This document shows positions 1 to 10,755 of a stretch of 64,000 nt of DNA, piece after piece. This DNA comes from Plumapathes pennacea. Lineage: Eukaryota; Cnidaria; Anthozoa; Antipatharia; Myriopathidae. The notes under the pieces are model-generated. The model had not been told where the DNA came from. It ran no database searches and saw only the letters and a program-made list of their open reading frames with translations. Position 1 is the stretch's first letter; each line of letters begins with the position of its first letter. Both the position numbers and the translations under genes were made by a program. The DNA lies in contig OZ038470.1 of assembly GCA_964036295.1 (NCBI GenBank), positions 8,771,078 to 8,835,077 on the forward strand, given 5' to 3'.

Positions 1-240
1 CCTGACTCCAAAATGCATACCCTATTTCAGACCTATTTTAGAGATTTATTTCTTTTGCAACAATTTCCGCCGTGTTTTCTTCCATTTGCCGTGCATTGTC
101 CACTGCGACACATTTCTATTAAAATCATACCCTATCCCAGGCCAAAAACACAAAATTGATACCCTATTTCAGACCAAAAAGGCAAAATCTATACCCTATT
201 TCAGACTAAAAATGTTTGAAAATGACACTCTTTGGGGCGG
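1..240. repeat. minisatellite with unit core ATACCCTATTTCAGACC
   Basis: The core recurs at about 18, 130, 155 and 190 with diverged spacers of roughly 35-40 bases, and the array ends in a stretch reading CACTCTTTGGGGCGG and then a long C run (about 265-281). The short ORF across it is low-complexity and is not a gene. The array is cut by the window edge. Confidence 0.6.
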
Positions 241-1561
241 CACATACCTATATGGCATAGTACTCCCCCCCCCCCCCCCCCTCTGGGTCCCATTGCTGTT
301 TGAAGAGTACAGTAATTGCTTGTGACGACACAAGCTTTAAATTGGAACGATTTTTTTATTTTTTTTATTTTTCTGGGTTAGACAGATGCATGCGGTGATT
401 GGTTCATATTATCATGTGATTTGTGATGACGTTGTGATCAAGTGACTTGGCGGGCGAGCAGTTTCGCCATTTTGAAGACAGCAAGTTGCTTGCCTTAGTT
501 GGCTCTGTGGATTATTTTATGGACCGCTCATCTTACTTACAAACGCATACGCCAGCTGCGGTAGACCCATACTAAATTTCATTGAGCGGTTTTGGCTTGG
601 GTCGGTCCGTTCAGCCTCAAAAGCCATATTGAAAGCCATGAAAGGAAATGCAATGAACTTATCAATGAACTGCATAACTATGCACAACTGTACAGAAATG
701 TACGAAGAATCTGATATCCAGAACCTGGAGAACTTGAAGGAACAAGCTGAACGAAGGCGCTCGAGATACAAAGACGAGAACCTGTGTAAAGACGGCGATT
801 CTTGACAAGCGCTTGATAGCGGATTATATGGAACTGTTTAGTATGAGGGTGAACTTGAAGGTACTTTGTATTCTTTTACTTTGTATTATTCTTGCTGATA
901 CAAGTAAAGCGTCAGAAAATCTGACTTTTGTTTGGAATCAAAATTTCACTCTGCGTGCATTTATGTTGTTGTTGCGACATTTTGGCTCGGTGCCATGAAG
1001 GTCAAACAATCAGTGGAACAGATGGCGTTATTATTTGAAAATTGGGAAATGGCTGAGGAAAAAGTGACCGTTGGTAGATCTTGCTTCGCTCAGTTTTATT
1101 GTATTCCCACAAATGTTTATGTGAAAGAAAACCGAAGTCCTCCAAGACGAAGTCGTGAGCCAAGCCACGTACCATTGAATTACCTTTCACGCATTTTGAA
1201 CAAGAGTAGAAAAGCAGGCGACTAATACAAGAATACATTTCAAAGAATGTCCCAAAGTCGTCAAAAGTTCATGATTATACCCGAGCTTACGTACTTCACA
1301 ATGCTAATGCGTTCCGTGAACGTGCATGTAAACAACATGGAAACAATAAAAAGCCACAGATGGAAATGGAAAGAGAAAATTAGGATCAATAAACCATCGC
1401 TGCGAGAAAGCTAGAAGCTCAAAAAGAAGATTGCCAAAAGTAACCGAGGTGCTAAGATACGTTTGTATTTTAAAATGTGTTAAAACACAGGCATTGCAAG
1501 ATCAGACGTATTCAGAGATCAAAATCACAGAACCAAGTACAATGGGTTTTCTCTGTCAAGG

Positions 1562-1585
1562 GATATAGAAAAAAATTCCGGTCCT
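1562..1585 (+). other. degenerate 2A-like peptide motif (DIEKNSGP)
   Basis: The frame reads SRDIEKNSGP followed by SVVDP. Ribosome-skipping 2A peptides carry D-x-E-x-N-P-G-P; here the first proline is a serine, so skipping is expected to be lost. In copy B the same motif is cut just before EKNSGP by a deletion, and an OTU-like domain follows in frame. 2A sequences are known in several animal transposable elements. Confidence 0.55.
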
Positions 1586-2481
1586 TCAGTTGTTGATCCA
1601 AACAAAACGATCATCGGTTGGCTTTCTGGATGCACGGAAGCCATACTTTAAGAGCGATTTTGGCTTGCATTGTTTTTAAGCGTCGGAAGACTTGAAAATA
1701 GCCGTACACAAATGCTTGATGTGTTACCAGCGGGACCCCCGTAAAGTACGAAGGGTTGTGTTTTGCAAATGCTCGATTATAGATACCGCTTCAACCAATG
1801 TATCTGTGTTCTGAGCAATATTTGTGTGAAAGAACATCGAATAAGTAGTAGAAGACGTGTCGAAACTTGATAGAACTTGAACTTTTCCCTGCGGGCAGAG
1901 CGTCTCCCTTTGTCGGAAACTCTGCGGCTTTGTGTAACGCGTGGCGTATACGAACAGTCGGCGTTTAACTTCGTTTTGCGTGCAGTAAAGGTTCTTTGCG
2001 GTTTATTGTCTGAGGATATTGAATTACTAATAGGATTGAGGCAAATATCACGCGAGATTAAGATACAAGATCTGTCAATGAAATGTCACGAGCATAATAT
2101 CATAGAACGGGGAATCACGAATCATCAGCTACTTAGCTTTCACTCACGCCGCTTTAACAAAAGCAGGAAAGACCGGCAGGCGATTACATCGAGAATATTT
2201 GTCACTGAATACCTCGAAGTCTTCAAGGTTGATATCCGACTATCCGAGCCGTAATTGTTCGCTCCACAAGCCCGTGATGCACGCCTTTGTTGTCACGGTA
2301 TTCAAACGTCTGCAGCTCTCCGATAGAGATTAATTTCGTATCGACCCAGAATTTTGCGTTAAAGCTTAATGCATAGCAGTCTTGAACATATTAGTGATCA
2401 GACTTGTACATGTAGGATGCGTAACGTCTGAGATGGCTTTTTCATACGAAGTAATTTCATCATGGGAAGTGTCATGTTTTA

Positions 2482-2814
2482 GGCCCCGTCCACACTACGC
2501 CGGATAAATTTGAAAACGTAACTTTATTCTTACGGTTAGGAAAACGCTCTTCAAAGTGGATAAATTTGAAAACGCCGGCTTTGCGTTTTGGTGTGGACAA
2601 AAAACATTTTGAAAACGGAACTTTTCGAAAACCCTGACTCACGTGGTCACGTCAAGTGGTTTCAAAGATTGTCAGGGACGTTTGTAGAGCAATAACAATA
2701 CAATTGGGGCCGGAAACATTTTATCCGTTTTCCAGTGTGGACGGAAAACATTTCTTGCGTTTTCAGAGTGAAAGTTGCGTTTTCAAATTTATCCGGTGTA
2801 GTGTGGACGGGGCC
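2482..2814. mobile_element. MITE with GGCCCCGTCCACAC ends and TTA target duplication
   Basis: The unit is bounded by inverted ends GGCCCCGTCCACAC and GTGTGGACGGGGCC and flanked by TTA on both sides (2479-2481 and 2815-2817). The paralogous site in copy B (about 42717-42726) reads straight through with a single TTA, so copy B is the empty site. TWA duplications with G-rich ends fit the PIF/Harbinger type. It has no coding capacity. Confidence 0.85.
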
Positions 2815-3331
2815 TTAATGTGCTACAGCTACTTGAACATGATGCACACGCTGGGAAGATGAGATAAGGCTATTACGCTGTCTTACAGCTACTTAAGATG
2901 TCGGGTATTCCCCAGTCAATCCAATTACAAAATGACAACACAGTTCCTCCACAAAACATGTCAGCTTGAAAATTCACTCAACAAGGTTGCCAGGTTGTAT
3001 AGAAAGCGTCACACAAGTACTGTCACGTGCATTGGAAAGCAATGAAAACTGGGTTGTTGCAAACGAAGAATATTCCTACGGGGCCTTCGATAATTGTTTT
3101 CTCTCAATTATTATAATACACTTTTTCGTGAATATCTGTTTGACCGAAATTAGAAGAAAAGAGGGCAAGAAAAATAAAGGGAGCTCTTGGATCCGTCATT
3201 TGCAAAAACTGACTCGGCTATAATATCTTTTGCATATAAACGCATGACAAAAGTTCCTCTCCCGGGACCCCGCGTGTCTCTATTCACTGTACTAATGACG
3301 TCACAAGCACACTGGCCACGGGCCTGTCTTG

Positions 3332-4889
3332 TTTTATTATATAATAAGTAGGGTGGTCTTATAAGGAAGTTCTCACGATATTATTCATCATGCCATGTCC
3401 ATTTCACAGTAATTTATTTTGTCTCATAAGAAAGTATACAAAGTCAATCTCTGCACTACATTCATTGGTAAAATACTGAGTACCTGTAGATTACGTTGTA
3501 CTTCTCAGAAGTTCTCAATTGTTGTATGTGTTGCCTAGTACATGTACAAACACACAAATTCCCATGCCAGACAAAAATATAGCCCTAACCCTATACTCTC
3601 CTGTGAGTGAAAATGAAAAAGTGCACTATAAATATTCAATAATTTTACAGAATATTAGACAAATGAGGGTCAGGTTTGCACATTATCCAGCACTGTAAGA
3701 TGCTGTGAAACATGAAAAGAGCATCAGTTTAGTACTGTATTGACATTCTTATCTTAAAAAAGTCTCATTTCCCATGTCATGTGGGTATAAACTAACTCTT
3801 CCTAATCACAGAAAGATACTTTTTCCAGTTGGGCTTAGTGAACTTCATGTTTGTCTTGATATTTAGGGACCTATGAAAAACAAAACAAGCATCAAAGTCT
3901 ATAATTTAAAAAGTGTGTTCTGCTGGAGATAGATGGGTGGGGGAAGCAGATTGTGTTGGGGTAACAGTTTAGACAGAAATATTAATGTCATGCAGCTGCA
4001 TGGAAAAAAACTTGTTCAAAAGAAAACATAATAAAATATCATAAAAGGAAGAAAGTAATTCTCTAGTAAAGAGCTAACCTAAGTAAAATGAAACTAACTG
4101 TGGTAAATGCAAATTGACTTGTTTGGCTGTTATAATTATGTATCATGAACATTACTTTATACACAGTAATGTATAAAGTACAGCTAAACTGCTAATTCAA
4201 AAATGCAAAAGGAAATGCAGCAATAAATTACATTCTTTTCCTGGTGCCAAATTGACAAAATAATCATTCATAACAATTTCTAGTTTACTAAACATCATTT
4301 CTGTTTATTTATGTATACATTTTATATTAGTATATGCACTATGATTTATAGCAAAAGGAAGGGGGCCTTAGTAAGACAAAGAAGTAAATACAAACAAAGA
4401 CTGTATTGTTATGGAAAGTAGTGGCCGGGTTTTGGAAAGTTTAGCCCAACATAAAAAATACAGTTCAAATAGCATTTGACTTATAGTACTTATACAGTGT
4501 TATACAGTACATGATAAAAACAGCTGAGCAGTTAAAAAAAAACTGCCTACTTAAACCAGAACTCACAAGTTTTTGCACTGTATAATTTCACAGAGGACAA
4601 ATATTTTGATCTGTTTTTTGATAAACTGAAATGGTTTCTAGTGCTGCAATTTTAATAAACACAGTTCTCTCTAATCAAATGCACAGAAACGCCAACTTCT
4701 CCTGTGTGAGTGATATATATGTTGTGATTTTGTCTATAAAGCAAGTTGTTAAGTGGCAAATTAACCTCTGCACTGTATGACACTGGAAGTTGATTTAACT
4801 GTCAAGACTCAAACGGTCAAAACAGTTTTCTGTCGTGAAAATTTATAGCATCACATCAACAAAGTTTTATCGCGGCCACAAAATGTCCG
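3332..4889. other. AT-rich stretch without recognised gene
   Basis: No ORF, repeat pair or convincing splice-site pair was recognised. The sequence is AT-rich with short homopolymers. The same general composition is seen in other single-copy gaps of the window. Confidence 0.5.
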
Positions 4890-5165
4890 ATAAGCTCGAA
4901 GCAATGCATAACGGACGAGTTGAGTGAAGAAAGTAAATAGACGTGTATTACCTGCCCCTTGGAGCTATCGGCTGGCCTTCAAGCACTATTTTAGCTTATT
5001 TTCTGTCCTCCTGCTGTTCGTGCAGAGCCGGGTTGTCAGGATTAGCCCATCCACGGCTATGCAGATATTGTTGCCTCTGGAAGCGCCGTTCTTCGACAAG
5101 AGACGAACGTTGCTCACGGCGTCGATTGTTGGCCTCATTTTGAGCCTGAAGCCTGCGGGCCTCTT
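4890..5165. repeat. transposon fragment, inverted copy at 34236-34490
   Basis: The stretch is nearly identical to the reverse complement of 34236-34490. On the minus strand a frame rich in Arg, Glu and Gln (NRRREQR, EERRFQRQQ) can be read. It is probably the continuation of the STPR-like coding remnant at 5219-5524, in another frame. The match stops sharply at CCTGCGG in both copies. Confidence 0.6.
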
Positions 5166-5218
5166 GTGCAATCGTTTAACATTGTGCCGTCGGGAAGCAG
5201 CTCGTTGTCGAGCGGCTT

Positions 5219-5524
5219 TCACGCGCTGTTCTTTTGCCTGAGTTGTTTCTTGGGCCAGCTTCTGCCTATGATGCTCCCGATCAGCTGCTCTCTTTCCTGG
5301 GTTGTCTCCTGAGCTCGTTTCTGCTGATAATACTCTCGGTCATACCGTTGCTTCGCTTTTTTGGCAGCGACAGCACTGTCTGTTTGCCGTCTGCGCTCGA
5401 CACGGATACACCGCTCCTGCCTTGTCTTACGAATTCGTCTTAGTTTCGCTTGTTCCCTTCGTTTTTGAAGACAAACTTGTTTCTTCTCTTGAGAGTGTTC
5501 GGTTTGATTCTTTGCTTGATTCAT
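5219..5524 (-). pseudogene. arginine-rich STPR-like coding remnant of a transposon
   Basis: A 101-codon frame starting at a Met near 5524 reads a strongly basic, helical sequence with repeated QKRREQ, RKTRQER and YYQQKRAQETTQER blocks spaced about 23 residues apart. That resembles the score-and-three (STPR) DNA-binding repeats found at the N-terminus of some transposon-encoded proteins. The frame ends at 5219; related sequence continues in a different frame to about 4900. A diverged relative lies at 60657-60866 on the plus strand. The upstream 51 codons of the longer frame run through a tandem hairpin repeat and are unlikely to be coding. Confidence 0.5.
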
Positions 5525-5574
5525 ACTTGCCTCCGATAGTGTCCGTTGCTTCGCAACGGACCAGCAGAACACCA

Positions 5575-5835
5575 CGTGATCAACCCAGCAAACACCGCGG
5601 TGCGGGAAGGTCGCCCGTGAACGAAAAACATTAAAACACGAGATTCGAGGTCGCGAGAGGAAAGAGCCTGGGAACAAAGTCAGAGTGTTCTACCCAGCAA
5701 ACCCCGCGCGTGATTCTGTTCCAAGTTTCTACCCAGCAGACCCCGCTGCGCGGGGAAGTGATTCTCTTCCGATGTTTTTCCCAGCAAACCCCGCTGCGCG
5801 GGGAGGTCGCCCGTGAACGAAAAACATTAAAAAAC
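5575..5835. repeat. tandem array of GC-rich hairpins (CCCCGC-TGC-GCGGGG)
   Basis: The motif ACCCAGCAAACCCCGC recurs about four times. Perfect 6-bp stems lie at 5741-5755 and 5789-5803, 48 bases apart, with degenerate forms at about 5597 and 5703. The tail GGTCGCCCGTGAACG plus AAAAACATTAAAA occurs twice (5609-5636 and 5805-5832). Confidence 0.7.
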
Positions 5836-5875
5836 GACATGGTGTTCAGATTAGTACCCACGCAGGGCGTGGGAA

Positions 5876-6093
5876 TAATACACTTTTTCGTGAATATCTG
5901 TTTGACCGAAATTAGAAGAAAAGAGGGCAAGAAAAATAAAGGGAGCCCTTGGATCCGTCATGTGCAAAAGCTGACTCGGCTATAATATCTTTTGCATATA
6001 AACGCACGACAAAAGTTCCTCTCCCGGGACCCCGCGTGTCTCTATTCATTGTACTAATGACGTCACAAGCGCACTGGCCACGGGCCTGTCTTG
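5876..6093 (+). mobile_element. Helitron-like 3' end (third copy)
   Basis: These 218 bases match 3112-3331 of copy A and 43156-43369 of copy B and end at the same GGCC-ACG-GGCC hairpin plus TGTCTTG. The upstream side joins the tandem hairpin array instead of the usual body, so this is a 5'-truncated or rearranged copy. Confidence 0.7.
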
Positions 6094-6102
6094 TTTTTCT
6101 GT

Positions 6103-6690
6103 AATCTGACACGCGGTGATTGCAGCGAGAATCGTTCACAAGCCCTCAGAAATATTACTGGGTCTGAAGCCCGTGTATAATTTGAGGTAAACTGTTCAAG
6201 TTTTGCTTTGATTCTGGGAGAAATCTTGCTGTTTTGAGTGGGTTCACATACAAAACAATTCGAGCCTATTAGATATGCATGGGTGAGTCTGGTGCATGCA
6301 GTTCAGAGTAAAAACAAATCGCACAGGAAGCCTATTTAATTATACTGCCTATGAATTCAAAATTGGAAAATCAGTGTTCCTTTTTCCCCGTACTACGACG
6401 GCCGACCAACTTCAAACTTTGAGTATTAAATTTTGAGAACGTGCTTTCCAGACTGTATGAATTAATTTGACATGCCGACCGTGGGAAATACCGTCACGCA
6501 ATTGATTCTTTTTTCAACGCAAAAGTATAACACACCATTATTTTCTCCTTCCTTTGCGTGTAGCACTTGAGTTCGAAGAAAAGATTGAGTCAACATTTCG
6601 GTAAAACAAAGGCCACTCTTGTTGGGAGTTACCAAAAGTAAAAGTCCCATTAATGGCAGAGTGAGGGGGTATCTGCGATTATCGTATTTC
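6103..6690. repeat. dispersed repeat, second copy at 61195-61565
   Basis: Shared blocks include CGGTGATTGCAGCG, AATCGTTCACAAGCCC, GACTGTATGAATTAATTTG and GAGGGGGTATCTG in the same order in both places. It directly abuts the Polinton fragment at about 6695. There is no coding frame of note. Confidence 0.65.
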
Positions 6691-6701
6691 TAGTTGTAAA
6701 T

Positions 6702-7067
6702 ATGTATCAGACAAATTTTTTATTGAAATTAACCCTCGACAGAGTAGTAGGAAGAGCCATCAAAAATTATGGTGGTGTCAAAGCCAAAGTAAACCTTGCT
6801 AAACAAATTCGAGGAGCAAAGTTTATTGAAATCTTTTGTGATTTCTCTTACGTTAACTCAGCCATGGCAGTGAAATGTGATTTAATAGACAATAGTTCCC
6901 ACTTCACAAACATCAAGAGAATTAACTTTGACGGTACTTTAGAAATAGTGAGGCAAACAAAAACCATGTTGCTCATAAAAAGCGACAAAGCCACCAGACC
7001 GATTCCAATAAATCCATCGAAAAGCGTAATAGGTGAATTCCTTATCGAATTTTTTTCTCAGAGATAA
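6702..7067 (+). pseudogene. Polinton small conserved gene, paralogue of 20723-21147
   Basis: The 121-residue product opens MYQTNFLLKL and shares the block AKVNLAKQIRGAKFIE with the counterpart at 20723 (AKVKLVKQIQGAKFLE). Function is not known to me. Unlike the main copy, this one keeps a longer open frame. Compared with the partner it loses its C-terminal part in frame 1 at 7067, with related sequence running on to about 7130 in another frame. Confidence 0.6.
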
Positions 7068-7165
7068 AGACCTAACGGACGAAGATGAAAAGGAGTCATT
7101 CATCCAAGTTATAATTCATCACACCGACAATTAATTTAAGGGAGTATGAAGTGAATGACAACAAA

Positions 7166-7324
7166 ATGTGTGAAGTTATTACAAAAGAAGAATTGTACCC
7201 GGCTATTCCAAAGGATTCTAACGCTTTCAGGTTATCTGTCTGCTCAAGAATTCTTGAAACGATGAAGAAAAACTTGGAACATGATATCAAGAAGAGAAAC
7301 GAAAAATTGAAGATTCTAGATTGA
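7166..7324 (+). pseudogene. N-terminal part of a Polinton membrane-protein gene
   Basis: A 52-codon frame starting MCEVITKEELYPAIP matches the start of the gene at 21187. The block DSNAFRLSVCSRILETMK is identical in both copies. The frame stops at 7322-7324 and the homology continues in another frame from about 7330. Confidence 0.55.
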
Positions 7325-7329
7325 GAACA

Positions 7330-7767
7330 GTAAACATATTTTCCTGAGCAGGCGCTTCAGTTTTATCAGTTTCTGGACCATGTGTTTCAGGAACTGGTTT
7401 TGGTGTTATTGTTGGTCCTCCTCTCATCGGAGTCGGCGCACTCTTAGGAGCGACATCTATCGTGACTATTGCTCTCGATAAGGAAACCGTAAGAAAATTA
7501 ACAGTTTATGAAAAGTTAATATCACTTGGGCAATCAAAAATTAGCAGCATTCATGAAATGGTGAATAAGGCACTTTCAGATGTAAACGCCTCTGAGGAAG
7601 AGTTTAGGAAAATGAACGACGAACGAAATAATTACGAATCACAAAGATCAGAAATTCTTAAGGTTCCAAAAAAGGAAGTACCTTTAAGAGCGACTTTTTT
7701 TTCTGACCGGGTGAGGAGTGGCACATCAGTCAAAATTCGGGGTTCTTTTTATTTTGTCAATAGATAA
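7330..7767 (+). pseudogene. Gly-rich membrane part of the same Polinton gene
   Basis: The frame encodes a long Gly/Val-rich hydrophobic stretch (SGTGFGVIVG, LIGVGALLGA) and then a helical segment with VRKLTVYEKLISLGQSKISS, closely matching 21340-21630. Homology ends at about 7690, so the last 25 codons are read-through into flanking DNA. Confidence 0.6.
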
Positions 7768-8398
7768 CCTATGGTTTGCCAATTACTCTGGTATATTTAG
7801 TTTGTCTGTAAACTTTTTCATTTCGTGAAATTTTTTAAAAATCGCCATACCCCTCGAAATGGCTAAAATGAAAGGATTTGGAGGACCACAAAAACCTTCG
7901 CACGCGACCGCGCAACGAAACTCTACACATAAATGTCTTCATCTATTGATTAAGAAGACATCCACGAGCAATTTGAGCCTATAAATAGAATTATAGGTCA
8001 AATATTGAATATCTGGTGTCGGGGCAAAGACAGCCCAAATTTCAATGCTCGCAAATCTCAGTTTAGAGCACTTTTTCAAAAATCATTTCTATGTCCGGTA
8101 TTACTCAGATTTGCACAAAAATTCGGTTGTAATATCTAGAAGTGTTGTTTTTATCAAGAATATAAAAAATAGTTTGGTACTTTTCATTGCTTGAAAGAAC
8201 TAACGCGGCTAATTTTGCCAAAATCACAACATCGACTTGTAAACAACGCGCAACGATCAATTCACACTTTCAAATAAACTCGAATAAATCTTCGCCTACT
8301 ACCTCAAACTTTTCACAAAACTCTGCAGAAGACCTTATAATAAGTTTAACTTTCAAATACCACCGGTTAACGATTGATTTATGTGGTTTTTTCCTATC
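7768..8398. other. AT-rich stretch without recognised gene
   Basis: Between the Polinton fragment and the foldback unit I see no gene, no terminal repeat and no clear similarity to other parts of the window. Confidence 0.4.
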
Positions 8399-8792
8399 AA
8401 AATGCCTCTTCAACTCAGTGGTCGACAAGCGCTCTAACTGATCGCTTCACTTTCTTTGCCAATTTACGCCTCATTTCGCTTTATTCTGCTACAATATAGC
8501 ACAAATATGTTTCCAAGGATGTCCCTGTCGCTTTAAGAGCTCTTTCTTGTAAAAAATGAAAGATTCATGCAGTCAAAACATACGCGCCGACGTCGCCGTG
8601 CGTTCGTTATTGGTGTCACGCAATCTTAAAACTTAGCGAGATATGTTTATTATATTTTATAGTTACATTAATATCCCTTGTTTGACCCAAAAATATATTA
8701 ACTTTGTTTTGTCATTATCGCTACCGGGAATGAAAATGCGACATGAAACTTTATTATTTGGGTATCAAAATGGCCAAATAATGAAAACAGCA
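8399..8792 (+). repeat. left arm of the foldback unit
   Basis: Pairs with 10363-10750. Landmarks found in both arms: GTCGACAAGCGCT, CTATATTGTAGCAG and AAGAGCTCTTTCTTG. Confidence 0.85.
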
Positions 8793-9264
8793 ACAACGAT
8801 AGAAATTGTACTTGAAATGATACATGAATACATATCTGGCCAAGAAGTATCTTTATTTATGTCTCTCGAGAGTTTTATCTGTTCGTGAAGCGCATGACTT
8901 ATACAAATATTGCATTTTTTCACCCATTCAGACACCCTCATGTTGTTGTTGTTGTTGTGTTTTTTTTTTTTTTTTTTCTCTCGGCTCTAATAAGACCTCT
9001 TCTCAAATTTACATCACTAACAGAGATTCACATTTTAGTTTATTTACCGTATTTTTCTTTTTATTCAGTGGCCGTCTTGTCTTGTTACTCAGTGCCGGGG
9101 GGAAAAAAAGAAAATGAAAGGACTCGTAAAGGCGGGGTCGGGCGGGGCAACTTCCGTTTTACTTTTTCCCAACATACCAAAATGAATACCTATATTGGTT
9201 GTAGAAGCAGCTGCCGTTAGGTGTTAGGAAAAGATAGCAACGGTGACATAAAGGTTTTAGTTTT

Positions 9265-9729
9265 TCAAAACAGATTTGGCAAATTGAGAAGCAGAGGCGA
9301 GTCTGTAATGGAGATAAGTTCTTTTTTCCTGTAATAAGGATATTTCGGGGCACAAAAAGGCGATGGGATAAGCGATGTTGAGACCGAAGTTGAATTGATA
9401 TTAGCACGGGCATCGATATTTACTCCGCCGTCTGATATATCAAAATTGACGATTTGCGCTTCACACCGGTATTCTTTGCGAATTGGTTGGCGCAAAAGAT
9501 CGCAGCGTTGCCGAGTTCCAGCGGGCCTATGCAGGCATGGTGAGAAGGGGAAATCGCGCAAGGCTGATCGCGGGATCAACAAAGCGCTCTCTAGGGCAAT
9601 CCTTCGCCGCACTGGTATATTTGTTGCGGCTGGTTCGGGTTCGTGCGTCAAGTCTTTTTTATAATTTGTTATCTGCTCTGATAGGAAATTCGTTTCCAAA
9701 TCTGGCTTCATATCTTCTCTTTGGTACAA
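9265..9729 (-). other. unassigned 154-codon frame inside the foldback unit
   Basis: This is the only longer frame in the GC-richer core of the unit. The translation has no recognised motif. Two overlapping plus-strand frames compete over the same bases, so it could be chance. It is listed because composition here differs from the AT-rich arms, suggesting captured sequence. Confidence 0.15.
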
Positions 9730-10130
9730 TTAAAAAAGAAAGAACAACGGAAAATAAACTTTAAGACTATCTGCAGTGCATGGTGTGCTTACGGTACATA
9801 CTAAAACTATTTCAAGTAGACTACTGTAACTTTATATCACTTTGTACACGCTCGCTTTGATTTATAATAAAAAATGTGTGAATAGTTGGCGCACCCAGGC
9901 TAGGGTCCCCGGGCCAACCTTTTTCATATATACAGGGTTTTTAGCTTAAGAGTTGCCGCTTTTGGAATTTTTGATTTTTGATTTTTGATTTTTGATTTAA
10001 TGGAAGGCCACTTTTCTCCCCAAGCCAGTTTATGACACAATTGTATGGGACGGTGGGTTGTGTTGGGACGGAGTGGAGTCTCAAAGGTGTAAAGTACAAA
10101 TAATGTATTGGAGAATGTATTGAAATTGCA

Positions 10131-10220
10131 AGAGAGAGAGAGAGAGGGGGGGGGGGGGGGGGAGGAGGGAGCCCAAAATATATAATAATCCGTTTCTGGG
10201 TATGGGGGGGGGGGGGGGAG
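10131..10220. repeat. AG microsatellite and poly-G runs
   Basis: An (AG)n tract grades into a G-run at about 10146-10162, and a second G-run lies at about 10205-10218. Simple sequence only. Confidence 0.9.
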
Positions 10221-10362
10221 GGAAACATTTTGGGGATATTTTCTATAAAGTTGTCTTGCAGCTCCTAATGACGTGTATGGTACAATGTCAAGTCAGAAGA
10301 GTTACTTTTGCCTTCGTGCTGTTTTGATTACTCAGGCCATAACCATTCTAGTTTATGTTTCC

Positions 10363-10750
10363 TGTTGTTTTCATTATTTGGCCACTTTGATACCCAAATA
10401 ATAAAGTTTTATGTCGCATTTTCATTCCCGTTAGCGATAATGGCAAAACAAAGTTAATATATTTTTGGGTCAAACAAGGGATATCAGTATAACTAAATAT
10501 AATAAACATATCTCGCTGAGTTCTAAGATTGCGTGACACCAATAAGGAACGCACGGCGACGTCGGCGTGTATGCTTAGACTGCATGGCTCTTTTATTTTT
10601 TACAAGAAAGAGCTCTTAAAGCGACAGGGACATCCTTGGAAACATATTTGTGCTATATTGTAGCAGAATAAAGCGAAATGAGGCGTAAATTGGCAAAGAA
10701 AGTGAAGCGATCAGTTAGCGCTTGTCGACCACTGAGTTGAAGAGGCATTT
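10363..10750 (-). repeat. right arm of the foldback unit
   Basis: Reverse complement of 8399-8792. Its outer end at 10750 is followed immediately by open reading frame that belongs to the Polinton polymerase gene. Confidence 0.85.
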
Positions 10751-10755
10751 AGCCG

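Larger units (their letters stand above)
319..3331 (+). mobile_element. Helitron-like element, copy A
   Basis: This 3 kb repeat matches 40906-43369 (copy B) along most of its length, in the same orientation. It begins with a hairpin, CTTGTG-ACGA-CACAAG, and ends with GGCC-ACG-GGCC followed by TGTCTTG and a T-rich flank. Coding remnants inside include a 2A-like motif at 1562-1585 and short conserved blocks around 630-1090 and 1877-2250, none with an intact long frame. Relative to copy B it keeps 1091-1567 and lacks the OTU-like segment that belongs at about 1614. Assignment to the Helitron superfamily is an inference from terminal hairpins, lack of a target duplication in copy B, and the 2A/OTU/STPR coding remnants; no Rep or helicase domain was seen. 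Confidence 0.55.
6696..7690 (+). mobile_element. fragment of a second Polinton
   Basis: The fragment is colinear with 20718-21700 of the main Polinton (three gene remnants in the same order) but clearly diverged at the nucleotide level. It is therefore a piece of a different copy and not a recent duplication. It is cut at about 6695 by a dispersed repeat and at about 7690 by unrelated AT-rich sequence. Confidence 0.8.
8399..10750. mobile_element. foldback-type unit with about 390-bp inverted arms
   Basis: The arm 8399-8792 reads as the reverse complement of 10363-10750 over its whole length with scattered mismatches, starting AAATGCCTCTTCAACTC. The middle (8793-10362) holds a T-run, a GC-richer block at about 9120-9660, an AG repeat and G-runs. 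No transposase is visible, so the unit would be non-autonomous. The right arm ends exactly where the open Polinton polymerase frame begins. No target duplication was identified. Alternatively the arms are the long terminal inverted repeat of a collapsed Polinton. Confidence 0.65.

Noticed and set aside
517..771. 84-codon minus-strand frame, repeated at 41096-41398
   Set aside because: Conservation follows from duplication of the Helitron-like element; the plus-strand frame (KESDIQNLENLKEQAERRR) is the more likely coding direction.
5690..5835. CRISPR-like direct repeats
   Set aside because: Only about four irregular units with hairpins in eukaryotic DNA, no unique spacers of constant length and no cas genes.
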